In this document: in pieces, positions 18,197 to 25,908 of the stretch
Layout of the letters: the number at the start of each line of letters is the position of its first letter
Position numbering within the stretch: position 1 is the first letter of the stretch
NCBI GenBank assembly: GCA_021324295.1
Contig: JAJPJJ010000082.1
Location: 77,092-141,091, forward strand
From: Bacillota bacterium
GTDB lineage: Bacteria > Sysuimicrobiota > Sysuimicrobiia > Sysuimicrobiales > Segetimicrobiaceae
Length of the DNA: 64,000 nucleotides
Reading direction: 5' to 3'
The notes under the pieces: generated by a model
The model's input: the letters and a program-made list of their open reading frames with translations, nothing else
What the model was told of the DNA's origin: nothing
The model's database searches: none
Made by a program: the position numbers and the translations under genes

Positions 18197-19210
18197 TCAC
18201 CGAGACGCGGGCGCGCAGAGGTTCACGCTGAAGCGGCCGGCGGCGTCCACCCACCGCTGCTCGAGGCGCAGGCCGGCCTCGGACGCCAGCGCGTCGATCT
18301 CGGCGGGGGAGTACTTGTAGGAGTTCTCCGTGTGGATCGCCTCGCCCGGGGCGAACGCGATGGCGAGATCGAGGGCCTCGATGCGCACGCGCTGGCTACC
18401 CTCGCTCACCAGGTACATCTCGATCCGACCGACCTCCGCGTTGTACACCGCGCGGTGCAAGAAGCGCCCGGGGTCGAACCGGCCGCCGAGCTCGCGGTTG
18501 ATGCGCACCAGCAGGTTGCGGTTGAACCGTGCCGTGATCCCCTGGGCGTCGTCGTAGGCTGCTTCCAGGACCGCGCGGTCCTTGCGCAGATCGATACCGA
18601 GCAGCAGGCGGTCGTGCGCCGATACCGCCTCCCGGACGCGGCGCAGGAACTCCGCCGCCTCGGGCCGGTCCAGATTGCCGATGCTCGAGCCGAGCCACAG
18701 GATCAGCCTGGGGCGGTCCGCCTCCTCGGCCACGTGGCGGAGCCCGTCGGAGTACTCGCCTGCGACGGCGCGGATCTCCAGCGCGGGGTAGTCGGTGAGC
18801 AGCGCGCGCGCGCTGTCGAGGAGCGCGGGCCGGCAGATGTCCACCGGCATGTACCGCGCCGTCCCGTGGCGGCGCAGGAGCGCCTCGATGAGGACGCGGG
18901 TCTTCCGGGCGCTCCCGCTGCCGAGCTCGACGAGCGTGATCGGGCCACGGAACAGGGAGGCCAACTCGCCGGATCGCTCCTCGAGGATCGCCTGTTCGGC
19001 CCGCGTGAGGTAGTACTCGGGCAGCTCGCAGATCGCCTCGAACAGGCGCGAGCCTTCGCTGTCGTAGAAGTACCAGCACGGCAGGCGCTTGGGGTGCGCC
19101 AGCAGCCCCGCCCTGACGTCACGCGCGAACGCGGCGTGCTCGCCCGGGCCCCCGGCGTCGACGAGGGCGAAGCGCCCGGAGCGCGTCAGGATATCGTCCC
19201 GCTCGCGCAT
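18197..19210 (-). CDS. egtD: L-histidine N-alpha-methyltransferase EgtD (hercynine synthase)
   Basis: 337 residues, normal for EgtD, which trimethylates the alpha-amino group of histidine with three SAM to give hercynine. Visible signatures are PKRLPCWYFYDSEGSRLFE, ICELPEYYLTRAE, the SAM-binding LVELGSGSARKTRVLIEALL, MPVDICRPALLDSA, LWLGSSIGNLDRPEA and GRIEMYLVSEGSQ. Hercynine is the shared precursor of ergothioneine and selenoneine. The start at ATG 19210 lies 25 bases inside the end of the SenB-like gene, so the two are coupled. Position at the end of the SenA/SenB pair makes hercynine supply for selenoneine the likely job. Confidence 0.92.
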   Translation of the reverse strand: MRERDDILTRSGRFALVDAGGPGEHAAFARDVRAGLLAHPKRLPCWYFYDSEGSRLFEAICELPEYYLTRAEQAILEERSGELASLFRGPITLVELGSGSARKTRVLIEALLRRHGTARYMPVDICRPALLDSARALLTDYPALEIRAVAGEYSDGLRHVAEEADRPRLILWLGSSIGNLDRPEAAEFLRRVREAVSAHDRLLLGIDLRKDRAVLEAAYDDAQGITARFNRNLLVRINRELGGRFDPGRFLHRAVYNAEVGRIEMYLVSEGSQRVRIEALDLAIAFAPGEAIHTENSYKYSPAEIDALASEAGLRLEQRWVDAAGRFSVNLCAPASR

Positions 19211-20166
19211 GACACGGCGCAGAGCTCCCGCAGCAGCTCGTCCCACGCGAGCCGCTCGCGGGCGGGATCGACCAGCGGCCTCACGCGCTCGCACCCCTCC
19301 GCCAGCGCCCGGTAGAAGGCCGCATCCGTCTCCGCGCGCCGCAGCAGCTCGGCGAGCGCGCCGGTGTCCTCGACCGGGAAGTACCCGGGATACTCGGCGC
19401 CCAGGATCCCCATCGAGCCGGGGATCCGCGAGGCGAGCACGGGCACGCCGGAGGCGATCGCCTCGGAGAGCGCGTTTGCGCCGCCCTCCGTGCGCGAGCT
19501 GAGGACGAGGAGCCGGCTGCCCGCGAGGATGCGCAGCGCCCGCCAGCGCGGGCGCTCGCCGAGCCAGCGATAGCGGGGGTTGTCGGCCTGCTCGGCGAGG
19601 GCCTCCCGCTCCATCTCGGGGCTCAGCGCGGCTCCCAGGTGCACGATGCGGATCCGGGAGGAGGCGGGGAGCATCCGGGCCGCCCGCGCCGCGCGCAGCG
19701 GGTCCTTGACCGGCCGCAGGTGCGCGAGGACGCACACGTCGAAGGTGCCCGCCCGCGGCGCCCGCGCGCCCGGCGGCGGCGTGGCGGACTGGTAGATCAC
19801 CCTGGCCTTGTCGTGCAGGTGCGCCGGGAGCTGCGCGATGCCCAGCGGCTGCAGCAGCACGAGCCGGGAGGCCATCTCCAGGGCCTGCTGCGCGAGCGGG
19901 TCGGTGTCCAGGTCCCCGTAGAGATCGGTGCCGGTCAGGACCACGACGAGCGGCCCGCCGGGGTGCCGGTCGCGGTAGCGCGCCGCGGATGAGAAGCTGC
20001 GCCGCGCGTGGAGCGCCACCAGCAGGTCGCAGCGGTCGTCGCGGTACTCCTCGCGGACGGCGACCCGGTGCCCGAGCGCCCGGAGGATGCGCGTCCACCG
20101 GATCGCGGTGACCCGGTTGCCGCTGCGCGAGCCGGGCGGGGCCGGCGTGATCAGGCAGACGCGCAT
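19186..20166 (-). CDS. senB: SenB-type selenosugar synthase (TIGR04348 glycosyltransferase family)
   Basis: 326 residues with the GT4-like fold. The N-terminus MRVCLITPAPPGSRSGNRVT then AIRWTRILRALGHRVAV, together with LLVALHARRSFSSAARY and VVVLTGTDLYGDL, closely fits the TIGR04348 family as I recall it. In Variovorax this family was shown to be SenB, which makes 1-seleno-glucose-type sugars from UDP-sugar and selenophosphate. The C-terminal donor site appears as SSRTEGGANALSEAIASGVP. The gene sits between the SenA/EgtB-like gene (63 bases upstream) and egtD (overlapping by 25 bases), the arrangement expected for selenoneine synthesis. The selenophosphate synthetase partner (SenC/SelD) is not in the window. 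Confidence 0.82.
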   Translation of the reverse strand: MRVCLITPAPPGSRSGNRVTAIRWTRILRALGHRVAVREEYRDDRCDLLVALHARRSFSSAARYRDRHPGGPLVVVLTGTDLYGDLDTDPLAQQALEMASRLVLLQPLGIAQLPAHLHDKARVIYQSATPPPGARAPRAGTFDVCVLAHLRPVKDPLRAARAARMLPASSRIRIVHLGAALSPEMEREALAEQADNPRYRWLGERPRWRALRILAGSRLLVLSSRTEGGANALSEAIASGVPVLASRIPGSMGILGAEYPGYFPVEDTGALAELLRRAETDAAFYRALAEGCERVRPLVDPARERLAWDELLRELCAVSCASGTIS

Positions 20167-20229
20167 CTCAGCGGCGCTACGCTGCCCGGCACCCCGCGGC
20201 CGCGCCCGAGACAGAGACCCACCGGTCCT

Positions 20230-21594
20230 TCAGCCGCCCGCCCTGCAGGTGCGGAATCCCGCCAGCACGTCGCGCCGGTCCGGCGTGAAGTAGTTGCGCC
20301 AGGTGTTGCGCAGCATCCGCGAGCGCGTCGCCCAGCAGCCCCCGCGCAGGACCTTCCGCGTCCCGAACCAGGGCTCGGAATACTCCTTGTACGGATCCGG
20401 GGTGAAGCCCGGATAGGGCAGGAACGTGCTGCTCGTCCACTCCCAGACGTTGCCGATCATCTGCCGGCATCCGAACGCGCTGTCGCCCGCGGGAAGGGCG
20501 CCGACATCCAGACAGCCCATGGCCTGCCAGTCCAGGTTCGCGCGCCGCGGCGTCGGGGGCTCGTTCCCCCACGGGAAGCGCCGCTTCGCACCGGACAGCC
20601 GTGCGCCGCCCGGCCCCGGATCCGACGCCGCGGCGGCTTCCCACTCCGCCTCCGTCGGCAGCCGGCGGCCCGCCCACCGGCAGTAGGCGTCCGCCTCGTA
20701 CCAGTTGACGTGAATGACCGGGCGGTGCGGCTCGAGCGCGCGCCACTCGTCGAAATCCCGGCGCAGCCAGGCGCCGGCGTCGCGCCGCCAGTACACCGGA
20801 TGCTCCGCGCGGGCCTGCTCGCGCCACGCCCACCCGTCCTCGCTCCACAGCTCACGCCGCCGATAGCCGCCGTCGTCCACGAACGCCGCGAACTCGGCCT
20901 GGGTGACGGGCGCGCGCGCGATCGCAAACGGCCCCACCTCCACCGGGTGCGCCCACTTCTCGTTGTCGAAGACGAACGGCTCGTCCGGCGTGGCGCCCAG
21001 CGCGAGCGTGCCGCCCGGCACCTCCACGTCGCCCGGGAGCGGCCCACCACCGGCCGCGCCCCGGGGATCGCGCTGTCCGAGCTCCCGCGCCGGGGCGTCC
21101 GATCCGGCGCCGGTGCGAAACAGGCGCGGCGCGGGATACGCCAGCGTCTGCCGCGTGTAGGTGAACGCCTCCGTGTGCATATCCTCGTGGAACACCGTGT
21201 AGAGGACGTGGTACGCCAGCTCCGGACCCGGCGCGCCACGGGCGAGCACCTCGCACACGCGGTCCCGCACCGCGCGCATGTAGGCCAGGGTCTCCTCGCG
21301 GGACGGCAGCGGCAGGTCCCATCGCGCGTCGTGCGGCACCGCCATCGAGTCGTACAGCGCGTCCGCATCGGCGCGGATCGGTTGCTCGCCGCACACGTGC
21401 CGCAGGACCCACTTCTCCTGGAACCACGCCATGTGCCCGATCTCCCAGAGCATCGGGTTGACGATCGAGAGGCGCGGCCCCATCAGTTGCTCGTCGGTGA
21501 GATCGGCGACCAGCTCAAACGTGCGCTCGCGAGCATCCCGCACGTACTCGGCCAGGTCCTGCGCGGTCACGGTGGCATCGAGGGGGAGGACCAT
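20230..21594 (-). CDS. senA: SenA/EgtB-like non-haem iron oxidase (selenoneine or ergothioneine synthase)
   Basis: 454 residues in two domains. The N-terminal DinB-like half (~1-150) gives the iron ligands: His54 in IGHMAWFQEKW and His136/His140 in FHEDMHTEAFTY. The C-terminal half (~190-454) is an FGE-sulfatase domain with VHPVEVGPF-like start, HVNWYEADAYCRWAGRRLP, MIGNVWEWTSSTFLPYPGF, KVLRGGCW and the ending AGFRTCRAGG. EgtB couples hercynine to a thiol, SenA to a selenosugar. The tight link to senB favours SenA; sequence alone cannot exclude EgtB. ATG 21594 follows AGGAGGTCGCTG, an excellent ribosome site. It is the first gene of the senA-senB-egtD unit. Confidence 0.8.
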   Translation of the reverse strand: MVLPLDATVTAQDLAEYVRDARERTFELVADLTDEQLMGPRLSIVNPMLWEIGHMAWFQEKWVLRHVCGEQPIRADADALYDSMAVPHDARWDLPLPSREETLAYMRAVRDRVCEVLARGAPGPELAYHVLYTVFHEDMHTEAFTYTRQTLAYPAPRLFRTGAGSDAPARELGQRDPRGAAGGGPLPGDVEVPGGTLALGATPDEPFVFDNEKWAHPVEVGPFAIARAPVTQAEFAAFVDDGGYRRRELWSEDGWAWREQARAEHPVYWRRDAGAWLRRDFDEWRALEPHRPVIHVNWYEADAYCRWAGRRLPTEAEWEAAAASDPGPGGARLSGAKRRFPWGNEPPTPRRANLDWQAMGCLDVGALPAGDSAFGCRQMIGNVWEWTSSTFLPYPGFTPDPYKEYSEPWFGTRKVLRGGCWATRSRMLRNTWRNYFTPDRRDVLAGFRTCRAGG

Positions 21595-21965
21595 CAGCGA
21601 CCTCCTAGGGGAGCGCTCGGCCGGGGCCGCGGGCAGTCCGCGGGCCTCCTGGACGAAAACGCTGGAGGCTTAGGCGGCGTCCGGCGGCACTCCTTCCCGG
21701 CCCACCCGGTGGGCGCCGCGGGGAGGAGCGCTGCTCCACCGCGATGCCCGGGCCGCGCGCGCGGTCCCCGGGGACGCGCCCGTTCCCATCCGTCCCGCGC
21801 CCGGGATCGCTCGCAGGGGACGAAGGACGCCGGCTGCAATGCCCGGCGGAGGCCGGACATCGCGCTGCACGCACGCCAGCACGCCATCGCGCCGGGTCTG
21901 GCAGCGGGTGCGGAGGGGCAGGGCCGGCCCGGGCGCCCGTCCGGGGTCCGGCGCACGGTGGACCC
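21595..21965. other. 371-base intergenic region upstream of the senA-like gene
   Basis: No gene is supported here. The stretch lies between the end of the TGA-containing permease and the start of the senA-like gene on the same strand, so it should hold the permease terminator and possibly a promoter for senA. The only structures I see are a perfect palindrome GTCCCCGGGGAC (21764-21775) and a small GGAGC/GCTCC hairpin near 21725-21737. No convincing promoter, riboswitch or small ORF is visible. Confidence 0.45.
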
Positions 21966-23048
21966 CTACAGGCCGAACGCGTGCGCGAGCAGCCCCGCGA
22001 GCAGCCCGGTGGCCGCGGTCAGGCCGCCCAGGAGCGCGAGCACGCGCACGGGGAGCACGCGCGCGAGCATGAGCAGAGACGGCAGGCTCACCGGCGCGAG
22101 CGTCAGCAGCAGGACGCCGGCCGGACCGGCCCCCACCCCGGCCGCCAGCATCGTCTGGATGATCGGGATCTCGCCCGCCGTGGGAATGACGAAGAGCGTC
22201 CCCAGGACCGCGAGCGCCGCGAGGACGAGGGGATCGCCGCCCAGGTGCAGGCCGCCGGATGGGAAGAAGAACGCGCGCGCCGCCCCCAGCAGCGCAACCA
22301 TCACGATGTACTCGGGCGTGAGGCGCACCGCGAGTCGCAGCAGGCTGCGCAGCCAGCTGGACGCCCCAGGCTGTTCTCCCGCCTCCGCGGCGGTCCGCGG
22401 CGGAACCTCAGGCGCGGCGGCGTCCGGGGCGTTCCGGCCCGTCTGCGCGACGAGGCGGGATGCCAGGAGGGCGCCGCCGAGGACGAGCGCGACGCCCAGC
22501 GCCACCCGCAGGGCCGCCCAGGGCCAGCCGAGCGTCAGCACGATGAAGGCCAGGACGGCGGGATTCAGCGTGGGGTTCCCCAGCCACAGCGCTGCCGTGC
22601 TGCCGATCGAGGCTCCCTTCTTCCGGAGGCTCACGGCCACCGGTGCGGCGCAGCACGTTCACATCATGCCCGGCAGCGCGAGCACGCCGCCGAGCACGGA
22701 CGAGCGCAGGGTCCCGCTGCAGAGCACACGGGTCAGCCAGTCGCGGGGGAGCAGCGTCTCGATCGTGGCGGCCAGCAGCAACCCGAGCACCCACGCCTGC
22801 CACACCGACTTGAAGTAGCTCTGCGCGTACTGGATGGCGGCAGCCACCGATGGCGAGGGCGCCGCGACGCCGGTGCTGAAGACGATGTTGCTGCCGATCG
22901 AGTGCCGGACGGCCGCGGCGAGGGCCCGGTGGAAATACGGGTTCCACTTGACGATGAACAGCCCTAGGACCGCGATCGCGAGCAGGACGCCGAGGCCGCG
23001 CAGGTGTTCCGGAAGCCGGCCCGGTGCCGTCGCCGCTCGATCTTCCAT
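21966..23048 (-). CDS. YraQ/ArsP-type (DUF318) permease with in-frame TGA, candidate selenoprotein (Sec130)
   Basis: Read from ATG 23048 (MEDRAATAPGRLPEHLRGLG), the frame holds a single stop, TGA at 22659-22661, and then continues in the same frame to 21966. That gives 360 residues with the TGA as residue 130. Both halves are needed for one permease. The first has helices such as VLLAIAVLGLFIVKW and WQAWVLGLLLAATIETLL. The second carries APVAVSLRKKGAS, LWLGNPTLNPAVLAFIVLTL and a second hydrophobic half. Around the TGA the sequence is LPGMM-U-TCCAAPVAV; in relatives I recall a Cys at this place (MMCTCC). The family exports or moves organic metalloid species through conserved Cys residues. The neighbouring selenium genes make selenocysteine insertion more likely than decay. 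A nonsense mutation or read error remains possible. Confidence 0.72.
22629..22661 (-). promoter_or_regulatory. In-frame TGA with candidate bacterial SECIS hairpin
   Basis: The TGA occupies 22661-22659. Directly downstream on the mRNA, bases 8 to 33 (22654 to 22629) can form an imperfect hairpin: GCU pairs with AGC, then G-U, C-G and G-C, then two C-G pairs, with single-base bulges, closing an 8-base loop that begins with G (GCACCGGU). Bacterial SECIS elements are stem-loops at this place with a G early in the loop. Here the loop starts 12 bases after the TGA, slightly closer than usual. The fold was drawn by hand in a GC-rich sequence where hairpins are easy to find, so the support is modest. 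Confidence 0.35.
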
Positions 23049-23117
23049 ACTCAGCCTGTCCCCCTGCCCTCCGCACGGGCGCGCCGGAAGCACCGCCCGC
23101 GCTCCCTTGAGCAAACC

Positions 23118-23132
23118 ATACCGAGTTGGTAT
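23118..23132. promoter_or_regulatory. LysR-type operator box 1 (T-N11-A palindrome)
   Basis: ATACC-GAGTT-GGTAT is a perfect 5+5 inverted repeat containing the T-N11-A core typical of LysR-family binding sites. It lies in the 145-base divergent region between the permease (start 23048, minus) and the LysR gene (start 23194, plus), in an AT-richer island unlike the surroundings. Confidence 0.65.
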
Positions 23133-23149
23133 GCTACGCTCAAGCGTCC

Positions 23150-23162
23150 TACCGATTCGGTA
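23150..23162. promoter_or_regulatory. LysR-type operator box 2 (T-N11-A palindrome)
   Basis: TACCGATTCGGTA is a second T-N11-A palindrome that repeats the consensus of box 1 (TACCGA-N-T-Y/T-GGTA). The centres of the two boxes are 31 bases apart, three helical turns, so a LysR tetramer could bind both on one face. It lies 31 bases before the LysR start codon, fitting autoregulation. Confidence 0.65.
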
Positions 23163-23193
23163 TGTCCCTCGGACGCACCGAGGGGATCGCCAG

Positions 23194-24108
23194 ATGGAGG
23201 AGCCGAGCGAGCTCCAGGCGTTTCTGCGCGTGGCCGCCTGCGGCAGCCTGACCGCCGCGGCCCGGGAGCTCGGCCTCACCCAGCCCGGCCTGAGCCGCCA
23301 GATGCAGAAGCTGGAGCGGCGGCTCCAGGTGTCCCTCTTCGCGCGGACCCCCGCCGGCGTCACCCTCACGCCGGCGGGCGAGCGGTTCCGGGCCTACGCC
23401 GAGGAACTGCTGGCACGTCACCGGCAGCTGCTCGACGAGCTGCGCGGGACGGAGGCCGGCCTCGCGGGCACGCTGCGCGTGGCGGCCAGCACGACGCCGG
23501 GAGAGTTCCTCGTGCCGCGGCTCGTCGCGGAGTTCACCGGACGCCACCCGGACGTGCGGCCGGTCGTCTTCACCGCCGACTCCGAAGAGGTCACGAGCGA
23601 GCTGCTCGAGCGACGCTGGGACGTGGGCTTCGTCGGCGCGCGGATCAAGCGGGACGGGCTGCGCTTCGATCCGGTGGCGGACGACGAGATCGTCCTCGCC
23701 GTGCCGGCGCACCACCCGCTGGCCCCGGCGGCGGAGGTCCCGCTCGGGGCGCTCGCCGGTCAGCGCTTCGTGGACCGAGAAGGCGGCTCCGGCACCCTGC
23801 TGAGCGTCCGCCGCGCGCTGGCCGAGCGCGGGCTCCAGCTTCCACCGTACCGGGTGAGCATGACGCTTACCACGACGCAGGCGATCGTGTCGGCGGTGCG
23901 GGCCGGCTACGGGATCGGGTTCGTGTCCTCGATGGCGCTCGCGGATCGCCCAGATGGGCGCGTCGTGGGGGTGCGCCTCGCGGGCGTCCCGCTGCGCCGC
24001 ACGCTCTACATGGTGCGCGAGAAGCGGCGGGTCCTCTCCCCCGTCGCGCGCCGCTTTGCCGAGTTCGTCCTCGCTCGGTCCGCGCCGCCGGGCCGGCCGT
24101 CGCGCTGA
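23194..24108 (+). CDS. LysR-family transcriptional regulator, divergent to the TGA-containing permease
   Basis: 304 residues. The N-terminal winged helix is MEEPSELQAFLRVAACGSLT with AARELGLTQPGLSRQMQKLE as recognition helix region. The effector domain follows from ~90 (LRVAASTTPGEFLVPRLVAEF), the CysB/CbbR-like type. ATG 23194 has AGGGGA upstream. Two matching T-N11-A operators lie between this gene and the permease, so it very likely controls that gene and itself, and perhaps the selenoneine genes beyond. LysR proteins tied to selenium metabolism are known in other bacteria; the effector here is unknown. Confidence 0.88.
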   Translation: MEEPSELQAFLRVAACGSLTAAARELGLTQPGLSRQMQKLERRLQVSLFARTPAGVTLTPAGERFRAYAEELLARHRQLLDELRGTEAGLAGTLRVAASTTPGEFLVPRLVAEFTGRHPDVRPVVFTADSEEVTSELLERRWDVGFVGARIKRDGLRFDPVADDEIVLAVPAHHPLAPAAEVPLGALAGQRFVDREGGSGTLLSVRRALAERGLQLPPYRVSMTLTTTQAIVSAVRAGYGIGFVSSMALADRPDGRVVGVRLAGVPLRRTLYMVREKRRVLSPVARRFAEFVLARSAPPGRPSR

Positions 24109-24166
24109 TCGCCCGCGCTTTTGCGCGCACGAGCGCGGCGTCACCGGGGCGCCCGCGCCGCCAGTG

Positions 24167-24172
24167 TATAAT
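24167..24172 (+). promoter_or_regulatory. Perfect -10 box TATAAT overlapping the first ATG of the ABC exporter
   Basis: TATAAT at 24167-24172 is exact but overlaps the ATG at 24171. Transcription from it would begin near 24179-24180, at an in-frame GTG (24180). If used, the mRNA would be leaderless and translation would start at that GTG. No good -35 box is visible 17 bases upstream. Confidence 0.4.
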
Positions 24173-24935
24173 GGCTGGCGTGGACCAGCATGCGGTGCCG
24201 GCGATCGCCGTCGAACAGCTCACCAAAGCATTCGGCCGGCTCGTGGTCGTGGACGACATCTCGTTCTCGGTTGCCCCGGGGGAGATCGTCGGGTTCCTCG
24301 GCCCGAACGGGGCCGGCAAGACCACCACGCTCGCGATGCTGCTCGGGCTGCTGCGGCCGACGCGCGGCCGTGTGCGGGTCCTCGGCCTTCCGATGCCGCA
24401 GGCGCGCCAGCGGGTCCTCGCGCGCGTGAACTTCACGTCGCCCTACGTGTCGCTGCCCGGCAACCTCAGCGTGCGCGAGAACCTCACGGTGTTCGCCCGC
24501 CTCTACGGCGTGCGCAACGCGCGGTCGCGGATGGAGGGGCTGCTCGCCCGGTTCGGCCTCGCCGGGATGGAGGGCCGCACCACCGGCCGCCTCTCCTCGG
24601 GAGAGAGCACGCGGCTCGGGCTCGTCAAGGCGCTGCTCAACGATCCGCAGGTCCTGTTCCTCGACGAGCCGACGGCCAGCCTGGATCCGGACGGCGCGGA
24701 GCGCGTGCGCGAGATCCTGCGGCAGATCCGCGCGGAGCGCGGCATGACGATCTTCTACACCTCGCACAACATGCAGGAGGTCGAGCGGTTGAGCGACCGG
24801 ATTCTCTTCCTCCATCGCGGCCGTGTGATCGCCGAGGGACCGCCCCGCGACGTGCTCCGGCGGTTCGAGCGCGACACGCTCGAGCGCATGTTCCTCGACC
24901 TCGCCCGCGAGGGCCAGGAGGTGAGCGCCCCGTGA
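24171..24935 (+). CDS. ABC-2 exporter ATP-binding protein
   Basis: 254 residues from ATG 24171, or 251 if leaderless initiation at GTG 24180 is used. Walker A is GPNGAGKTT, the signature is LSSGESTRLGL (LSSGE in place of LSGGQ), Walker B is VLFLDEPTASLDPDG and the H-loop is YTSHNMQEVERLSDR. The fold is that of DrrA/CcmA/NatA-type exporters of drugs, polysaccharides or sodium. GTG of the permease overlaps the stop (GTGA), so the pair is translationally coupled. Confidence 0.9.
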   Translation: MAGVDQHAVPAIAVEQLTKAFGRLVVVDDISFSVAPGEIVGFLGPNGAGKTTTLAMLLGLLRPTRGRVRVLGLPMPQARQRVLARVNFTSPYVSLPGNLSVRENLTVFARLYGVRNARSRMEGLLARFGLAGMEGRTTGRLSSGESTRLGLVKALLNDPQVLFLDEPTASLDPDGAERVREILRQIRAERGMTIFYTSHNMQEVERLSDRILFLHRGRVIAEGPPRDVLRRFERDTLERMFLDLAREGQEVSAP

Positions 24936-25798
24936 GCGCCGTGCGCGCGGCCGCTCCGGGGCCGACCTCCCCGGTCCCGCCGGCGGAGATCGCGCTGCGG
25001 CCCGGGATCAGCGCCGGCCGGATCGTGGCGCTCCTCCTCCGGCAGCTCTTCCTGTACCGGCGGAGTATGATCCGGTCGCTGGAGATCATCTACTGGCCGG
25101 TCCTGGACCTCCTCGTCTGGGGCTTCCTCAGCGTCTACGTGGCCCGGCTCCGCGGGGGCGCCGGCGTCGCGGTGGCGTTTCTCATCGGCGGGATGATCCT
25201 GTGGGACATCTTCTTCCGGGTCCAGCAGGCGATCTCGGTGTCGTTCCTGGAGGACGTGTGGACGCGAAATCTGGTCAACGTGTTCGTGAGCCCGATCAGC
25301 ACGGTCGAGTTTCTGCTGGCGACGATGCTGCTGGGCGTGATGAAGATCGTGGTCATCGGGTTCCTGCTGGCCGCGCTCGCGCTGGCGCTGTACGCGTTCA
25401 ACATCTTCCAGTATGGGCTGGGCCTCCTGCCGTTCGTCCTCAACCTGATCCTCGCGGCGTGGGGGATGGGGATCATCACGACGGCGCTGATCCTCCGCTT
25501 CGGGCAGGGCGCCGAGGCGCTGGCGTGGGCGCTGGCGTTCCTGTTCCAGCCGTTCTCCGCGGTGTTCTACCCCGTGGCGGTCCTCCCGCCCGCGCTGCAG
25601 GCTGCCGCCTGGATCCTGCCGACGACGCACGCGTTCGAGGGGATGCGGGCGGTCCTGGCCGGGCGCGCGGTCCCGTGGGCGCACGTCGGGTGGGCGGCTG
25701 TGGAGAACGCGGTGCTGCTGGGCCTGGCCGCCGCGGTCTTCGCCTGGGTGATGCGGATCGCCCGCGAGACCGGGCTGCTGCTGCGGACCGAGGGGTAG
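24932..25798 (+). CDS. ABC-2 type exporter permease
   Basis: 288 residues with six predicted membrane helices, for example EIIYWPVLDLLVWGFLSVYV, MILWDIFFRVQQAISVSFL and IVVIGFLLAALALALYAFNI. The ABC2_membrane hallmark region FQPFSAVFYPVAVLPPALQA precedes the last helices. Start GTG 24932 with AGGAGG at 24917-24922. Together with the ATPase it makes a simple two-gene exporter; the cargo is unknown. It lies directly after the LysR gene on the same strand but has its own candidate promoter. Confidence 0.88.
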   Translation: MSAVRAAAPGPTSPVPPAEIALRPGISAGRIVALLLRQLFLYRRSMIRSLEIIYWPVLDLLVWGFLSVYVARLRGGAGVAVAFLIGGMILWDIFFRVQQAISVSFLEDVWTRNLVNVFVSPISTVEFLLATMLLGVMKIVVIGFLLAALALALYAFNIFQYGLGLLPFVLNLILAAWGMGIITTALILRFGQGAEALAWALAFLFQPFSAVFYPVAVLPPALQAAAWILPTTHAFEGMRAVLAGRAVPWAHVGWAAVENAVLLGLAAAVFAWVMRIARETGLLLRTEG

Positions 25799-25908
25799 CC
25801 AGCCACGTCCGCGATCGCCGCACCCAGCGCCGGCGCAAGCGGCTCCTCCGGCGACGGACGCGTCCGGACGCGGGCTTCCGATTTGACTGTGCGCAGGGAA
25901 GCCCGGGG

